Both the position numbers and the translations under genes were made by a program. Of a stretch of DNA of 62,000 bases, positions 39,761-52,900 are shown piece after piece (position 1 is the first letter of the stretch; every line of letters begins with the position of its first letter). The notes under the pieces were generated by a model. The model was given only the letters and a program-made list of their open reading frames with translations, made no database searches and was not told where the DNA came from. The stretch is taken from contig CAIIXF020000591.1 in the NCBI GenBank assembly GCA_903813345.2, positions 1 to 62,000 on the forward strand. The letters run 5' to 3'. Source of the stretch: Owenia fusiformis (Eukaryota; Annelida; Polychaeta; Sabellida; Oweniidae).

Positions 39761-40442
39761 ATAGGCTCAAATCCCCGGGAAAATACATTAAAATGTATTT
39801 TTCTGCTGCATTTATGATAATATTTAAACAATTTTGCATTGTATGTATTATTTGGATAATATTTGACTATTATGTATTTAATTTTTCAAATTTTATTACT
39901 TTTAAAGGGTCGAAGATAAGGTTTTAAACTGAAAAATAAAAAATAAAAATTGAAAATAAAAATTGTTTTAGCGTGGATGAAGAAATATATCAGTCGAGAT
40001 GGAATATTTTTGAAATGTGTGTTGAGATACATATCTAATGTTTACAAAACAACTTCAGAAAAATAATTTCATCACGTATTTCTTGAGATATACGTGGTTA
40101 AGTAGAGCGTTTCGAAGGCAAACAAACGCATCAACAAACTTAAATGTTGATATTTACGTGATTATACTGAATTAGTTAATGGGAAGTTCCAGTCAATTAT
40201 CACTTGAGCGGAACCACTATGCAATAAGGAAAACACTGATATGCGCATTGTAAGTTTTGGTTAAGTATGTATTAAGTTATTTAAGAAAGAGTGAAGGTTG
40301 TGCATTATTTTTCTGTGACGGGTCAATTATTATGGAGATACGCGCGAGAATATCACGTCACTCCTTGGTGGGCACACGGGTGGACGAAAGCTCATTGTCC
40401 AAATCGCTCTCGTTTGCGACGTTAAACACAGAAGACGACTTC
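39761..40442. other. Unique segment before the second duplicate copy
   Basis: No gene is recognised. It differs fully from 1-258, so the junction with the repeated block is at 40442/40443. It would separate the giant gene's 5' end from SDF4 copy 2, about 410 bp to the right. The short open frame crossing the junction at 40257-40559 is not credible. Confidence 0.5.
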
Positions 40443-40851
40443 CCCCTGAGAGAAATATTCACAAATTTCTCCAACTTTGGCCTTACTTGGTGTCAATTTC
40501 TTGCTAGAAGACAATACAGAGCCGTATATACGAATGGCATATGGATTTTTCAACAATAAATTAGGGTTGATGCTCATATTATAGTCTGAAATGTCATAAT
40601 GTGTCATTTCCTGATTTTTTTTCTAGAGATCTAAACTGGATCTAAATAATTTTTGGAAAAGCTTAGCCTAGCGTAAGAGACCAATAGCATAAGGTTTTAT
40701 TTTTGGAGAAATCTAATTTGTGGCCCTAAAGACTACATATTGATGTGTATTACCACGGAAGTCACATTGATTATTGCTACAGAAATAAATCGTAAAGCTC
40801 AGTCGAACTATTGGGAACAAATAAGGTGTGAAGGCAAAGAATAGCAAAGCA

Positions 40852-43800
40852 ATGAGAGGAAAAATCAAGATGCAAAACTATTTTAGGATATGCGTAATGT
40901 TGCTGCTGTGTTTAGTTCCAAATATTTTGGGAAAAGCTGTACTTGTTCCAGGAAAAACAGACAGTGGAGATGTAGAGAAGAAACAAATTAATGCTCAATC
41001 ACATATACTGCAAAATCAAAATTTAAATGACGTTGAAGAAAACGATATGAACCAAGGTAATGCTAATAAAAAAAATTCAGATACACTTCGAGTGGAACCT
41101 ATGCAAGTGGAAGAGCCACTCAAAAAACTTGACAAGGAAGACCTTAACCCACCAGACCATCTTGATGCAGTTAGAATGGAGCAAGATGGACATCTTAACA
41201 AAGATTGGCGCAAAGAAGTCTTTCTCGGGGAACATGAAGATTTTGATCAAAGCACCAGAGAAGAACAAGATCAAAAGTTAAAGATGGTGTTTTACAGGTA
41301 CATGTAGCCATTGAATTTGTGAAATGTCAATGAATTTTGCTGTTTGAAATGTTCCTGTTGTTGGTTGTCTTTTTGTATTTTTATAACCTTCATATTTATT
41401 TATTTTCCTGTGAATTTTCAAGATATATTTCAAATTCTAATATGATACTTGACATCACAATATTAATAGACTAGATGCGAGCAGAAATAATCTTGATTTA
41501 GGTTATTAAATATTCAAAATTCAGTACATCTAAAAATATGGTTTCGAAAATTGTCTATCAACTTTGAAAATTTGATTTTTTTGAAAACGTGACTTCTTGT
41601 TCGAGTTGATTCCCCATAGACCCCATGTTACAAAATCACAAAAAGTAAATTATCTTCTCTTGTATTGGACAGATAACATTTTCTTTTATTGGACATATTT
41701 TAATTTGCATAACTATTAGATACATAAGGGTTATATGAAAATTGAACCATGCAAATAGATGTAATTTAAGTTAACAGGAACTTTCTACCATACCCGCCAT
41801 GCTATCTGACCCGAATGAGCCACCTGGTGGTGAATCTGGTAACTACCTACTCGCATCTGGGTTATTAGAACAGTTGATTTACTGGTCTATAATGGCTCAT
41901 GGAGTAAGTATGACCACTAAATTCCATCAACGCTAATGGTTATTTTTCTGATTTGTTTATCATAATTAGAATCTTAAAACAAAGACCTTGATTCTATTAT
42001 TTATGGTAAATATATGACCTCAGATTTTATTCTGGCCTTTTCCAAAGACCTCAACTTCTAATGTGCGATTTTGGTCTTTTAACAACGAGCAGAATAAAAT
42101 TTTAGGTCATATATTGTACCATGAATCATAGAATCTCGGTCTTTATTCCTTAAAGAATTTGTGAAATTTAGAAATTTATTTATTGTTGTCAGTATGTTGT
42201 CAGTGTATCTAGTGGAACATGTATGTTTAATTATAACAAAGTTTGGTAGGGATATACAGGGAAGCCATCCATCTGTCTTAGTCAGTCCATCTGTCTTGAT
42301 GAAGTTCAGATACTAGTTGATAGATTTTCTTCATATGTAGTAGAGAGATGTATATCGGTGAATAAATGTATGCAAAAAGTAATCATTTCAAAATGGCCGC
42401 TGCTTTAAAAATAGTGGGAATTGTTTGCAAAAATCTAAGTTTTTCATTATCAACCAAAGTAATGAATATTAACTTTTGAAATTTTGGTAGTATAATCACA
42501 ACATTATATATTTACAGGTCTAGTATTCAGTATTTTTAAGCGTGACCCCCAGTGGCCATCTATGGAGTCCCGTGTATAGATCTCAAATAAAAGACAATTT
42601 TGTGTGGATTGCAAATTTTGTATCATTTTTTCTGATTCAGGATTTTGCAATAATTTCCTGATCAAAGTAAAGCCATATAATAATATTATACTCAAATTGA
42701 AGCGATCTGAAGTAGATCACAATTATGGTATTGTTTCATAAGTTCCAGTACAACTTTTGGTCCTTTCCCTTTGGGACTCATGCTTAGATAGTGATATCGG
42801 TTCTTGAATGGTGGGGGGAAAGGGGGTATTAGACATTATTTCTTTTCAGGTTAGATCACGGTTTTGGGATACATGGGGTTTGTTTTTTCTTGACTGGTAT
42901 GCACTTAGAGTTTGCTTTTCTTGCTAAGTTCCATTACAACTTTTGGTCCCTTCCCTTTGGCACTCGTGCTTAGATATTCACTGATTCGTGCCAATGAAAA
43001 TTAAAAATGGCTGTCTAAAGTTGGAATTCGCAAAAATAATTTAGAGATCTCTTCTATACTGTATCAATACCAGTATTGTCTTTATGATTTGTGCCTTTGA
43101 AACTCCTACATTAGGTCACCCAAATGTTTAAATTGGTGGAAATTCTGATCTCCAATGTCCGTCTTTTATTATCTGCAAATCATGGGTAGAGAAGACATAA
43201 CATAACATTATGGCATACAGATTCATGAATATTTTTTTGGGAGTTGCCAATTTTTAGTTTATGACATTCAGATGTGCATTTTGTCTTTTTCAGAGTGGAC
43301 ACAGATAAAGATGCACACATAAGCTACACTGAGATGGAGACCTGGATACAGTCTAAGGTCAAAGAACATTTTGATGAAGCTGCTGAAGAGAATAATAGAA
43401 TCTTTAAAGCATTAGATACAAACAAAGATGGTAAGACAGATCATTTTTGAACAGCCATGGGAGTTAAACCGGAATTTTCTCCAGAAATGAAGGGTTTCCC
43501 CTTTACAAATATTGGTTTCAAATAAAATATCAATACTGGTAGGCCTTCTGTAATTGGCGTAAATTCTGATATATATATTTGCTGCCTTATGTACAATAAC
43601 AAAACTTTAATCTTGTTTTAAAAAGGCAACCATACATCCAGTATAGGTAATGATACTTTGAATATTTGTTGCAGGTTTTGTTTCATGGACAGAGTACTGT
43701 ATCCAATTTCTGGTTGCTCATGGATATGACCAGAAAACTTCAGAGAAATACATGGAAGACTATGAAATAATAGAAGTGAATGATGAAGGTATATTGAATC

Positions 43801-46800
43801 TGTGAATGTCCACACAGTTAGTAATAAGACCAAATGGGTTGACCACATAGAGATTTCACTGTTCAGAAATCTCAATATTATATCAGGATCAGACTTCGGC
43901 TATGGTAGACTAGTATTTTCCAAATTGAAAATCTTTGTTGAAATGTTGTGAAGTGTGAAAGGGCCTCTTTTTGCAAGTGAAACACAAATTCAAAGATCTA
44001 GTATGAGAATTGATTATTGAATCATTCTTTGCAAATACTGAGGACTGTACAATTATATAGTTTATATGTTAGACAATAAATTGTATATTATTTGAAGAAA
44101 GCATTGGTATTTTTATTCAGTACGAGATCATATGGTGAAGAATAAGTTTCGCTGGTCCGAGGCAGATGAAGACCCTATGGACAACCAGCTGAACTTAAGC
44201 GAATTTAAGGCATACAGACACCCAGAGCAAAGCTTTAGAATGCTCGACAACATGGTCAGGGATATCCTAGAGAGTTTAGGTCAGTACATTATAATCCATT
44301 TGATTTCTGTTTATCAGTGCATCGTGAAAATTCTAGAACACAAGCACATTGCAATGTAGAGATTGCAATGGAACTGTGATATATGTACGGTATGTATGTA
44401 TGTATATATTTATTGCCCTTTATATAAAGGGGACACATGTATACACATTATGTAAATGTTAAATTGAAAATGATCACTATTTACAAGCAAACAGTATTGT
44501 TGCGTTTTGACTGACAGCGACGCCAAGCTACCGCATAGACTCACACTGCCGATGGCATTTGATCACATTAAAATGAGAGACTAGTTTAGTTTTGGGGACA
44601 ATTATCTTATTCCTAGAAATCTTGCATGTGAGAATCATGATGAATATTCGGTCTGACATTTGTACAAATAATATAATGTAGCGTGTAATCAATCAATAGA
44701 TTAGCATTGACAAAAAATAGTTCTCATGATCCTTTCCCACATCATTGGACATTCAAAGTTCCAGTCAATAAAACGCTAAAACCTTAGATTTAAATTCCAG
44801 ATGCTAATCATGATTCAATATTGACGGAGCAAGAGTTTATCGCACTGCCCCCTGGTGAGGTTGAGTCTGAATGGCGGGAATCTGACAAACTCTGGCAGGA
44901 TGAGAGACGTAAAGAATTTCAAAATACGATTGATATTGATAAAAATGGAAAAGTTACAAAAGATGAGTTAAAGGTAAGGAGAATGAATGCTTGTATAAGA
45001 ATGTTTGGAAAATAGCATGGGCTAAAAAGTGACTAAAAAGTTGACTGGCTCTATTAATGAAATACAGTAAAATCTCTCCGACAAGGAATAGTTTTCAGAA
45101 GAACCTAATATTTTCCATTGACTTACATGTTAACATACCCTCTCTGTAAGGAACACCTGTTAACTGGTAACAATGAACAGTGTTTTAGGGCAAAGTTAAT
45201 AAATTTACCTATTCACAAGGAACTTGGAAAATGAATATGTGAATGGATGGCTTAATCCAATATGTGATTCTAAAGAGCTTAGTTTAATATGAATCAGATT
45301 AGAATAAGCCGAATGTTGACTACAGCTGCGACATCTCTACCTCTGTTAATTACCCCAATATTGTTTTAATTGATCCGTTTTAACAATAGATAATTATCCC
45401 ATCGAACAAAGTTCGGAGGGATATAGGGAACGCCTCTGTCCGTACGTGCGTACATACATCCATCCATCCGTCCGTCCATCCGGGCAATAACTCAAATACC
45501 GTTGGGCCGATTTTGTTCATATTTTGTACACATATACCCAATGGGGTAGAAGTTCTGCTCGAAAACCGATTGATTAAGCTAGAAATGTAAATACAGAAGA
45601 AATACATGGCAGCCATCTTGAAAAATGGCTGCCTTTGCACGTCATTTTACGATTTTTGCTGTAACTTGAAAAGTAGTGGAGCGATTTTGTTCATATTTGG
45701 TATGTGAACACTTTAAGCATGGCACAATGTCTAATGACATTTTTGGTAGTAGCTGGCCATTTTGAAAAATGGCCGCCATTTTTATGTGTGTTATTTAATA
45801 TTTTTTACTTTAAGTCAAAAAATAGTGGAGCGATTTTGTTCATATTTGGTATGTGAATACTTTAAGCATGGCCCAATTTCTAATGACATTTGGTTAGTAG
45901 GCGGCCATTTTGAAAAATGGCCACCATTTTTTACGTTTTTTTTTCGATAACTTGAAAAGTAGTGGAGTGATTTTGTTCATATTTGATATGTGAATACTGT
46001 GTGACACTTCACGTAGTAGGTGGCCATTTAAAAAATGGCTGTCATTTTTACATTTTTTACTATAATTAAAAAGTATTAGAGCGATTTTGTTCATATTTGA
46101 TATGTGAATACTTAAGCATGGCACATTGTCTAATAAAATTTTGGGGAGTAGTCGACCATTTTGAAAAATGGCCACCATTTTTATGTGTGTTATTTTACAT
46201 TTTTTATTATAATTCAAAAAGTAATAGAGCGATTTTGTTCATATTTGATATGTGAATACTCATAAGGATTGCATACTATTTTATGACATTTTAAGTAGTA
46301 GGCAGCCATTTTAAAAATGGCCAGCATTTACATTTATATGTGGCTACTTAAAAGCATATTACTTATTCTGATGACAACTTGGCTAGTGAGCAACCATTTT
46401 GAAAATGGTGGCCTTTCTTATGATTCTTATTTTATTGATATGTAAAAATGCCAGTCATTTCTTTTCGATGGGATCTGCTACGCTTTGGCGTGGCGTTGCC
46501 GTTGTTCTGGTTTTGACTGCATTAGATTATGTACAATTTACCAGGGTGCCTGCAAAATGTGTAGCTATGAAAAAATATTTCCATCCTATGTATAGAACTG
46601 ACCTTTATGTGATTCAATCAAAACTTTGTTATCAACCTTTAAAAGTATAAATCTCTATGTATGTATGTATAAATCCACCCTGCAAAAACAATCATGGTTG
46701 AGTGACATATTTAATTTGATGAATTATCTGCACTTTCAGCAATATGTAGACCCACTGAATATCAACCATTCCAAGACTGAAGCAAAGAACCTTGTGGATA

Positions 46801-46916
46801 TTGCTGACACTGATCATGATGAGAAACTCTCCATTGATGAAGTTATGGAGAACAGAGATATATTCTTAGGCAGCAAAATGATGGACACTGGAAAGAGTTT
46901 CCATGATGAATTTTGA
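40852..46916 (+). CDS. SDF4: 45 kDa calcium-binding protein (Cab45/SDF4), copy 2
   Basis: Exons 40852-41297, 43294-43430, 43675-43788, 44121-44279, 44801-44973 and 46740-46916 encode the same 401-aa protein as copy 1: signal peptide, acidic/charged linker, six EF-hands and an HDEF end. I found no coding difference. It shares only about 405 bp of upstream sequence with copy 1, so its promoter context differs: the giant - strand gene lies upstream in divergent orientation. If the duplication is real, the two genes could be regulated differently while making identical protein. If it is an assembly artefact, this is the same gene. Confidence 0.92.
41981..42144. mobile_element. Foldback MITE-like repeat, copy 2
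   Basis: Second copy of 1797-1960, in SDF4 copy 2 intron 1, with the same inverted arms. Confidence 0.7.
45396..46420. repeat. Palindrome-cored repeat element, copy 2
   Basis: Second copy of 5212-6235. A T-run at about 45936-45944 is one base longer than in the left copy. Confidence 0.75.
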
Positions 46917-49900
46917 AATATCACTAAGTTTCATGTTATTCTCTAGCTTAATTGATTTGAGTTATACAAAGCTAGATATTGCTGAATAGGGGAGAAGAGA
47001 AACACAGGACAAAATGCTGAATGGGGAGGAAAGAAAGCAATCCAAGATTCAAATGCCTGGAAGGCCTTTTGAAAAATAATTTCCATTTTTACACAATCTA
47101 AAAATTGTTAACAAAATCGTTTGAAAGTTGTAAAAAATGTTTGAAAACCTTTGTATGTATGTTATTTCTGTATGTTCACCAAACTCTTGTGATTGAATAT
47201 TTAAATTTTAAGTTGAGCTGATGTAGGATACTGTTTTTATCCTTACTTGAATTCCATTGAGTGCAGTCATTGAATCCTTCAAGTCAGTCTAAAAGGTATG
47301 GCAAAGGTACAGTAATTGGGAATATTTATTTTGCCTTTCTCACATGCATGACAAATTTATCCAGGAATTTAGATATTATTTTTATCACACTTTTTCATAT
47401 TGCACTTTGAAAAAGTGCCATATTATTATTATTATCTTGTGCTTATGGGTGACGGCCATTCAAAGTGTGATATTTTCAATTGTGTCTTGTTATGCAGTGT
47501 GCTGCTATTCAGAAGTCAACAAAATTAACCAATGGGAACTTTGGAATGGTCTCCTATTATCAACAATTGTTGAAGAATAAAGATAATTTTGTTAGTGTGA
47601 AGAAAGTAAATGATGATTTAATGAAGATTTGTTTTTTTCTTTATATTCAAGTGAAAGACAAATCAACATATTAAAACGTCATTATATGAGGGTAGGGCTC
47701 AAACCATGTTGAAATTTTCCACAACTGTTGATGATTAGACACCATCCAATATTTGTGCAATTGTTCACAAAAAACACTTTTGAAAAAGCACCTTCACTGG
47801 GATTTGAACCCAGATCATATACATTCTACCAGGGTTATTATCAGGGGATGTTATTGGGAAGTGTCAACTAGATACTCCCTATGTAAATATAAAATCTGTT
47901 GTTGAGATAGTAGACAGCTTTCAATATAAGTTATTTGGAATACGTATACTTGTACTTGTATAGCAATGGGGAGGAACTCTGGAAACAAAGATTAATTCTG
48001 CCAATGCTGGGATATTCACAACAAATCAATTCCCTCATTTAGGAAATGAGAAAACATTTCCTTATGAAATGTTCTTTCCTGGTTTCTTGAGAATCCTTCC
48101 TCCCCAGTGGTGTTTACGTCGTTTACAACTTAAAATTGCAGTATAAATTTGACTGAAAACTTATGTCGAAAGCTCTCTCATACTTAGCTAAATGTACACT
48201 GTTGAGATATACAACATTCTTGAACACTTTTTTCCAAACAAACATTTAGTTATTTATTGTTACATAGTACTCTATGCTCCATTTATCAGTATCAATATCT
48301 CTGTTTATTATTCAGCATTCATAGAAACAGTATGTATACCTACTTCATAGTACTTAATGCTACAATAATATTTAATGTGCCATGATGTGTACAGGGTGTT
48401 TCATATGTATGCACCCCCATAAACTCATATATATAGTATCGCCAACCTATCATGTTATATATCATTTTATTTCTTATGGAAAGTTACATAGAATTGCAGT
48501 TTCAGAATCCAGGGGTGTCCCTGACAAAATATACTTGGTATCAAAGTTTTCGGGTATGGGGTCATTTAGACAAAATATCCTGTACTGAACATTTACCCAG
48601 AAACATTCTGACATTCTTTTCTATATCAGCTATTAGTGCTATCCATTGTTGACATTTTACTTCCACTTGTATGTTTACACATAGCAGGGTTTTTAACCAA
48701 ATTTTTATCATCTTTCTTCAAAGTGCTGCATTGTTGTTGTCTGGTGCTACTGGCTGTAGGTAGGCCACATATTAATCTTGTCATTCGTGGAAAACTGCTT
48801 ATATACTCACTACTTTTACAGATGCAAGAGCAGACTAGCACCAAGATCTGATTAGGTTTTGGGGATGCTAGGAATATAACTTGGTGGCCATTTTGAATTT
48901 TTTAATAAATCTTGTGATCTTTATCACTTTGTGTGTAGCTATATTTTCTCTAAAATTGAAAGTTCGTTGAAACAGGAATCCTTAAACCCTGAAAATAATC
49001 AAGAAAAGGGACCAGGGATGATTTTACATAAGCAGAAAGGAATCACCAAACAGATTGAAGTTTCTATGATGTGAAATGTGTAATGTTTCCATGACTACAT
49101 TAAATGATCTGCTATTTGAGCTATTTTAGTTTGAAATAGTTTTTTATTTATGCATTTATATATTGAATGTCTTATAGTTGAGGTTGAAGTTTGACACAGA
49201 CCTGTGATCCTATGAGTTGTCGAATTATAACTTATTGCATAATGTAAATGTGAACATGGTGGTAAGATCAGCTCCACACTGAGGGCTCAAGATATGACGA
49301 GGTCTTGTTATTATAGTATCTGTCACTACCGGTGGGGTATAAGTTCAATATATTATACAGGCTCAAAATTTTTGTGGTATTTTAATTTCATTTTAATAAA
49401 GGTTATGTCTCTAAAATTGAAGTTTGGCTGCTTTGTTTATCATGTCATTTCAGGTACGTTGTATTTTCGTTCCAAATTACCAAATCCTTTAAATTGATAA
49501 AGGAATGCAATGCCCAAATACCTGTACAAGCTATTTTCTAATATATGGACCTTTTAAGATTTAAGCATTTGTACAGAATTTAAAGGAAATTGAAATCAAC
49601 ACCTAGTCAATTGACTGTTTATGCGCTAACATGAGAAAATATTTCGTTTTGCTACTGTTAACAATTCTGGTAATATATCAATCCCGATATCAGAATATGC
49701 GCGTTTTGATTCAGAGCACGATTTTATTACAATTCCAGTATAATAAATGAGCCATCGATCATCAGAAAAGAGATTTATCACACCCGATAAAACTTGACCT
49801 GTAACACAAAACTAAGAAAAATCTCAAAAGATGAATATGGATGATGAGACCTGTTTTCCAATGATTAGGCCCAAATGTATGATGTTTGTATACATTTCAT

Positions 49901-49992
49901 TTACTTCGTCCGTCAAAGTAGAATGCATGAGGCTATTACTGAATGGATTCATAGCCAAATTTAAACCAGTCGAGCATAGAAAAGTCAGGCAT
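46917..49992. other. Spacer between SDF4 and SLC17 3' ends, copy 2
   Basis: Same content as 6732-9807, with one T-to-A difference near 47355. I see no gene. Confidence 0.6.
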
Positions 49993-52900
49993 TTATGAAG
50001 CTGGGTATAGTGAATGTCTGTGCATTTGACGATCCAAAGTTGGGGAATATGCGGAGAGTTGGCTGCCTCTGCGTGCATTAGGGTCTGTTACGATACCAAA
50101 ACCCCATGGTTGCTCCTCTCCACTGGCCCAGAGTCCGTATACTATCGACCCCAAGACTGACACGGCTGCACACAGGTAGAACACTACCTGCCATTCTTCC
50201 CTGGAACCCTTGAAAAAAGAATGTTTAGAATCGTATGTACCCATCATCACCGTCAGATTGCTGGCTGTACTAAAGCGAGGGGAGTTGTGCTACACTAATT
50301 AACGTTACACTATGTACACGTGCATTTATTTTGCCTGGACGTGTTCGCGGGATGTTCTTACGTTTACTGTGAGGAGTCCAACCACATTTGGTGCAACCAT
50401 TCCTGTTATGGTTGCAATTGTGTTTGTGATACCCATCAATACCCCAGCATATCTGCAAGAAACAACGTCAACATGCTATATTTCTGAAAATGTTTTTCAG
50501 AGTTGAATTTTGTATATTATTTCTCTGGGATACGTTTCAAACTTTGTTACGTTGACAGTTGACAACATACACTTTAACTGTCACCATGACAATTGACCGA
50601 CCATTTCTGTCACGTTAACAGTAGACCCCTCCCCGTCAAGTCGGAAGTTGACGCCATACCTGTCACGTTAACAGTTGATGGCATCATGCCATTCCTGTCA
50701 CATTGACAGTTGACGCCACACTTGTTACGTTGACAGTTGATGTTCTACTTGTCACGTTGACAGTTGACGCCTACTTGTCACATAGATGATTATACTACTG
50801 GTCAGTATTGACAGTTGAGGTCATACCGATCACGTTGATTGCTGACGCTATACCACCACACTGTCACTTTGACAGTTGACGCCATACCTGATATGGATGG
50901 AGCAATGTTTGCTTCAAATAAAATGTGTTACATGATTCAAGTTTATCACTATTGATGACATAAAGTGGTTACCTTGGTGTGAGATCGACGTGGTTTATCC
51001 CGAATCCTGGTCTATTGAGGCCTGTTGTCATTATGGCCAATGTCATGCATCCCGCCACAACGTATCTATGCTCACAACCTAGCTGACTGACAACCAAAAG
51101 AAATGCTGTTGGTATCAGAAACCCTAAATGAAGAAATTAGAATGAACAAAAGTTACCGAGCACTTTCATCTAGAGATGAAATGGGCGTGGCACACGAAAA
51201 ATGTAAATGTCTTCAATTTCTTTTATGAGCCTACTTTTTTAAAAGCCCTAGCTTTGTCATAGATCATGGGCTATTACGAACCTAAAGTTTGGAATAATTT
51301 CCTCGTTGCAGTGGTCGTTAAAATTGACCTTTCCCTTAGTTTATCTGCCAGGAAACCGCTGCCTACAGCTGTGAAAAACATGCAGAGGTAGGGCAACGCT
51401 GACAGGAAGCCATTCTGAAAATGGGGTGTATGATGATAATATCGATGAAACAGGTTTAGGAGCTATTGAAGAACAAGAAAAACATCGGTGCGCCTGCAAG
51501 ATGCGCTGTCATTTTATGGCTTATCGAAACATTTTATTAGATACTTGCAAATAATCAAAATTGCATTTTCAAAAAGTGCATTCGAGCATTCGGCTGGGTG
51601 CGTAGAGGTTCCTCTGGACAACACATGATGTTGATATCTTTGTGTTTTAAAATGTGGTTCCTCGATGAATTTTGACAAGTTTAGACGATATGTAATCGAA
51701 GTTTGGCCTTTTTATACAACGGTTGCACATTAATGAAGGCCACCATGTATACATAGATAACTTAGACGGATACCAGAAAACATTAACAAGACAAATCAGA
51801 ATGGGGTGATAAATGTTGGGTCCGCGCATTATACCCATTAAACCCAGTATACCGACGCGCATTATACCGAAACCCATTACACCGACGCGCATTGTACCGA
51901 AAGGCGTGACCGAATGCCATAATCACTGTTCCACAACTAGTTACTTTGACGGAATGTCAATGTAACAAAGTGGATAAATTCCTGGTTACGAATTTTTGCT
52001 TTCTCGATTTAAACCTACTAATAAGTCAAGTTGCAGATTATAATTTGGCCCAAAGTTAGAAAATATAGCCTAGTTTTAATAAGTTTCTTCGATTTGAAAT
52101 TTGTTTTGTAAATGAAGCTGTAATTCATAAGCCCCTCGCTTTGATTACATTGACGAAAGCCCGTTATATTACCAATGTATGTTACTTTGACGACTTACGT
52201 CAATGTAACAAAAGCGATGGTCTAAATGCACAAATTACAGCTTTATTGGAAAATCAAATTCCACACCGAGAATATTTCTAAAAGCTAGACTATATTTTCT
52301 AACGTTGTGCCAAATGATAATCCGCAACATAAGTTTTAATCGAGAAAACAAAAAACACATATCCAGGAAGTTCAGTTTTAAAAGATAGAAGTTGGTAGCT
52401 TCCTCAATAACAAGGCATTATATTTAGACCCAAGATATTACCTTCTAAAAAGTGTAACAAGTGTTACAGATGCCAAATACTGTCCCTTGATGCTGGTTTC
52501 GAAAACATGGTGGCTTTAACAATATGTCAACACTTCTTGTTGTAGTGGTATAGAAAAAGCTATCTCTTTGGAAATGTCCTAACAAAACATTTGGATGTCG
52601 TACATCATAACTTTAAGGAAATATAAGCCAGCTCGGTTATCAAATAGCAGGAATACGGTAAATGTTATTTTTACAAACAGATTTGAATTAGAGTAAATAA
52701 ACAGTGATGTTTGGAGCCTATAATTGAGATGAATGAAAAGTGACAATTCCACATATGCACATTATGATGTGCAATAGCCAAATATGAATATCCGTCCCAT
52801 TCATTTTTCATGTATTCATTTTCTGTTGATCTGTATTGTAGTGTACATTGTATGTACAATTGTTTTTATTTGATAAATAAATAAAATAATTATAGAAGAA

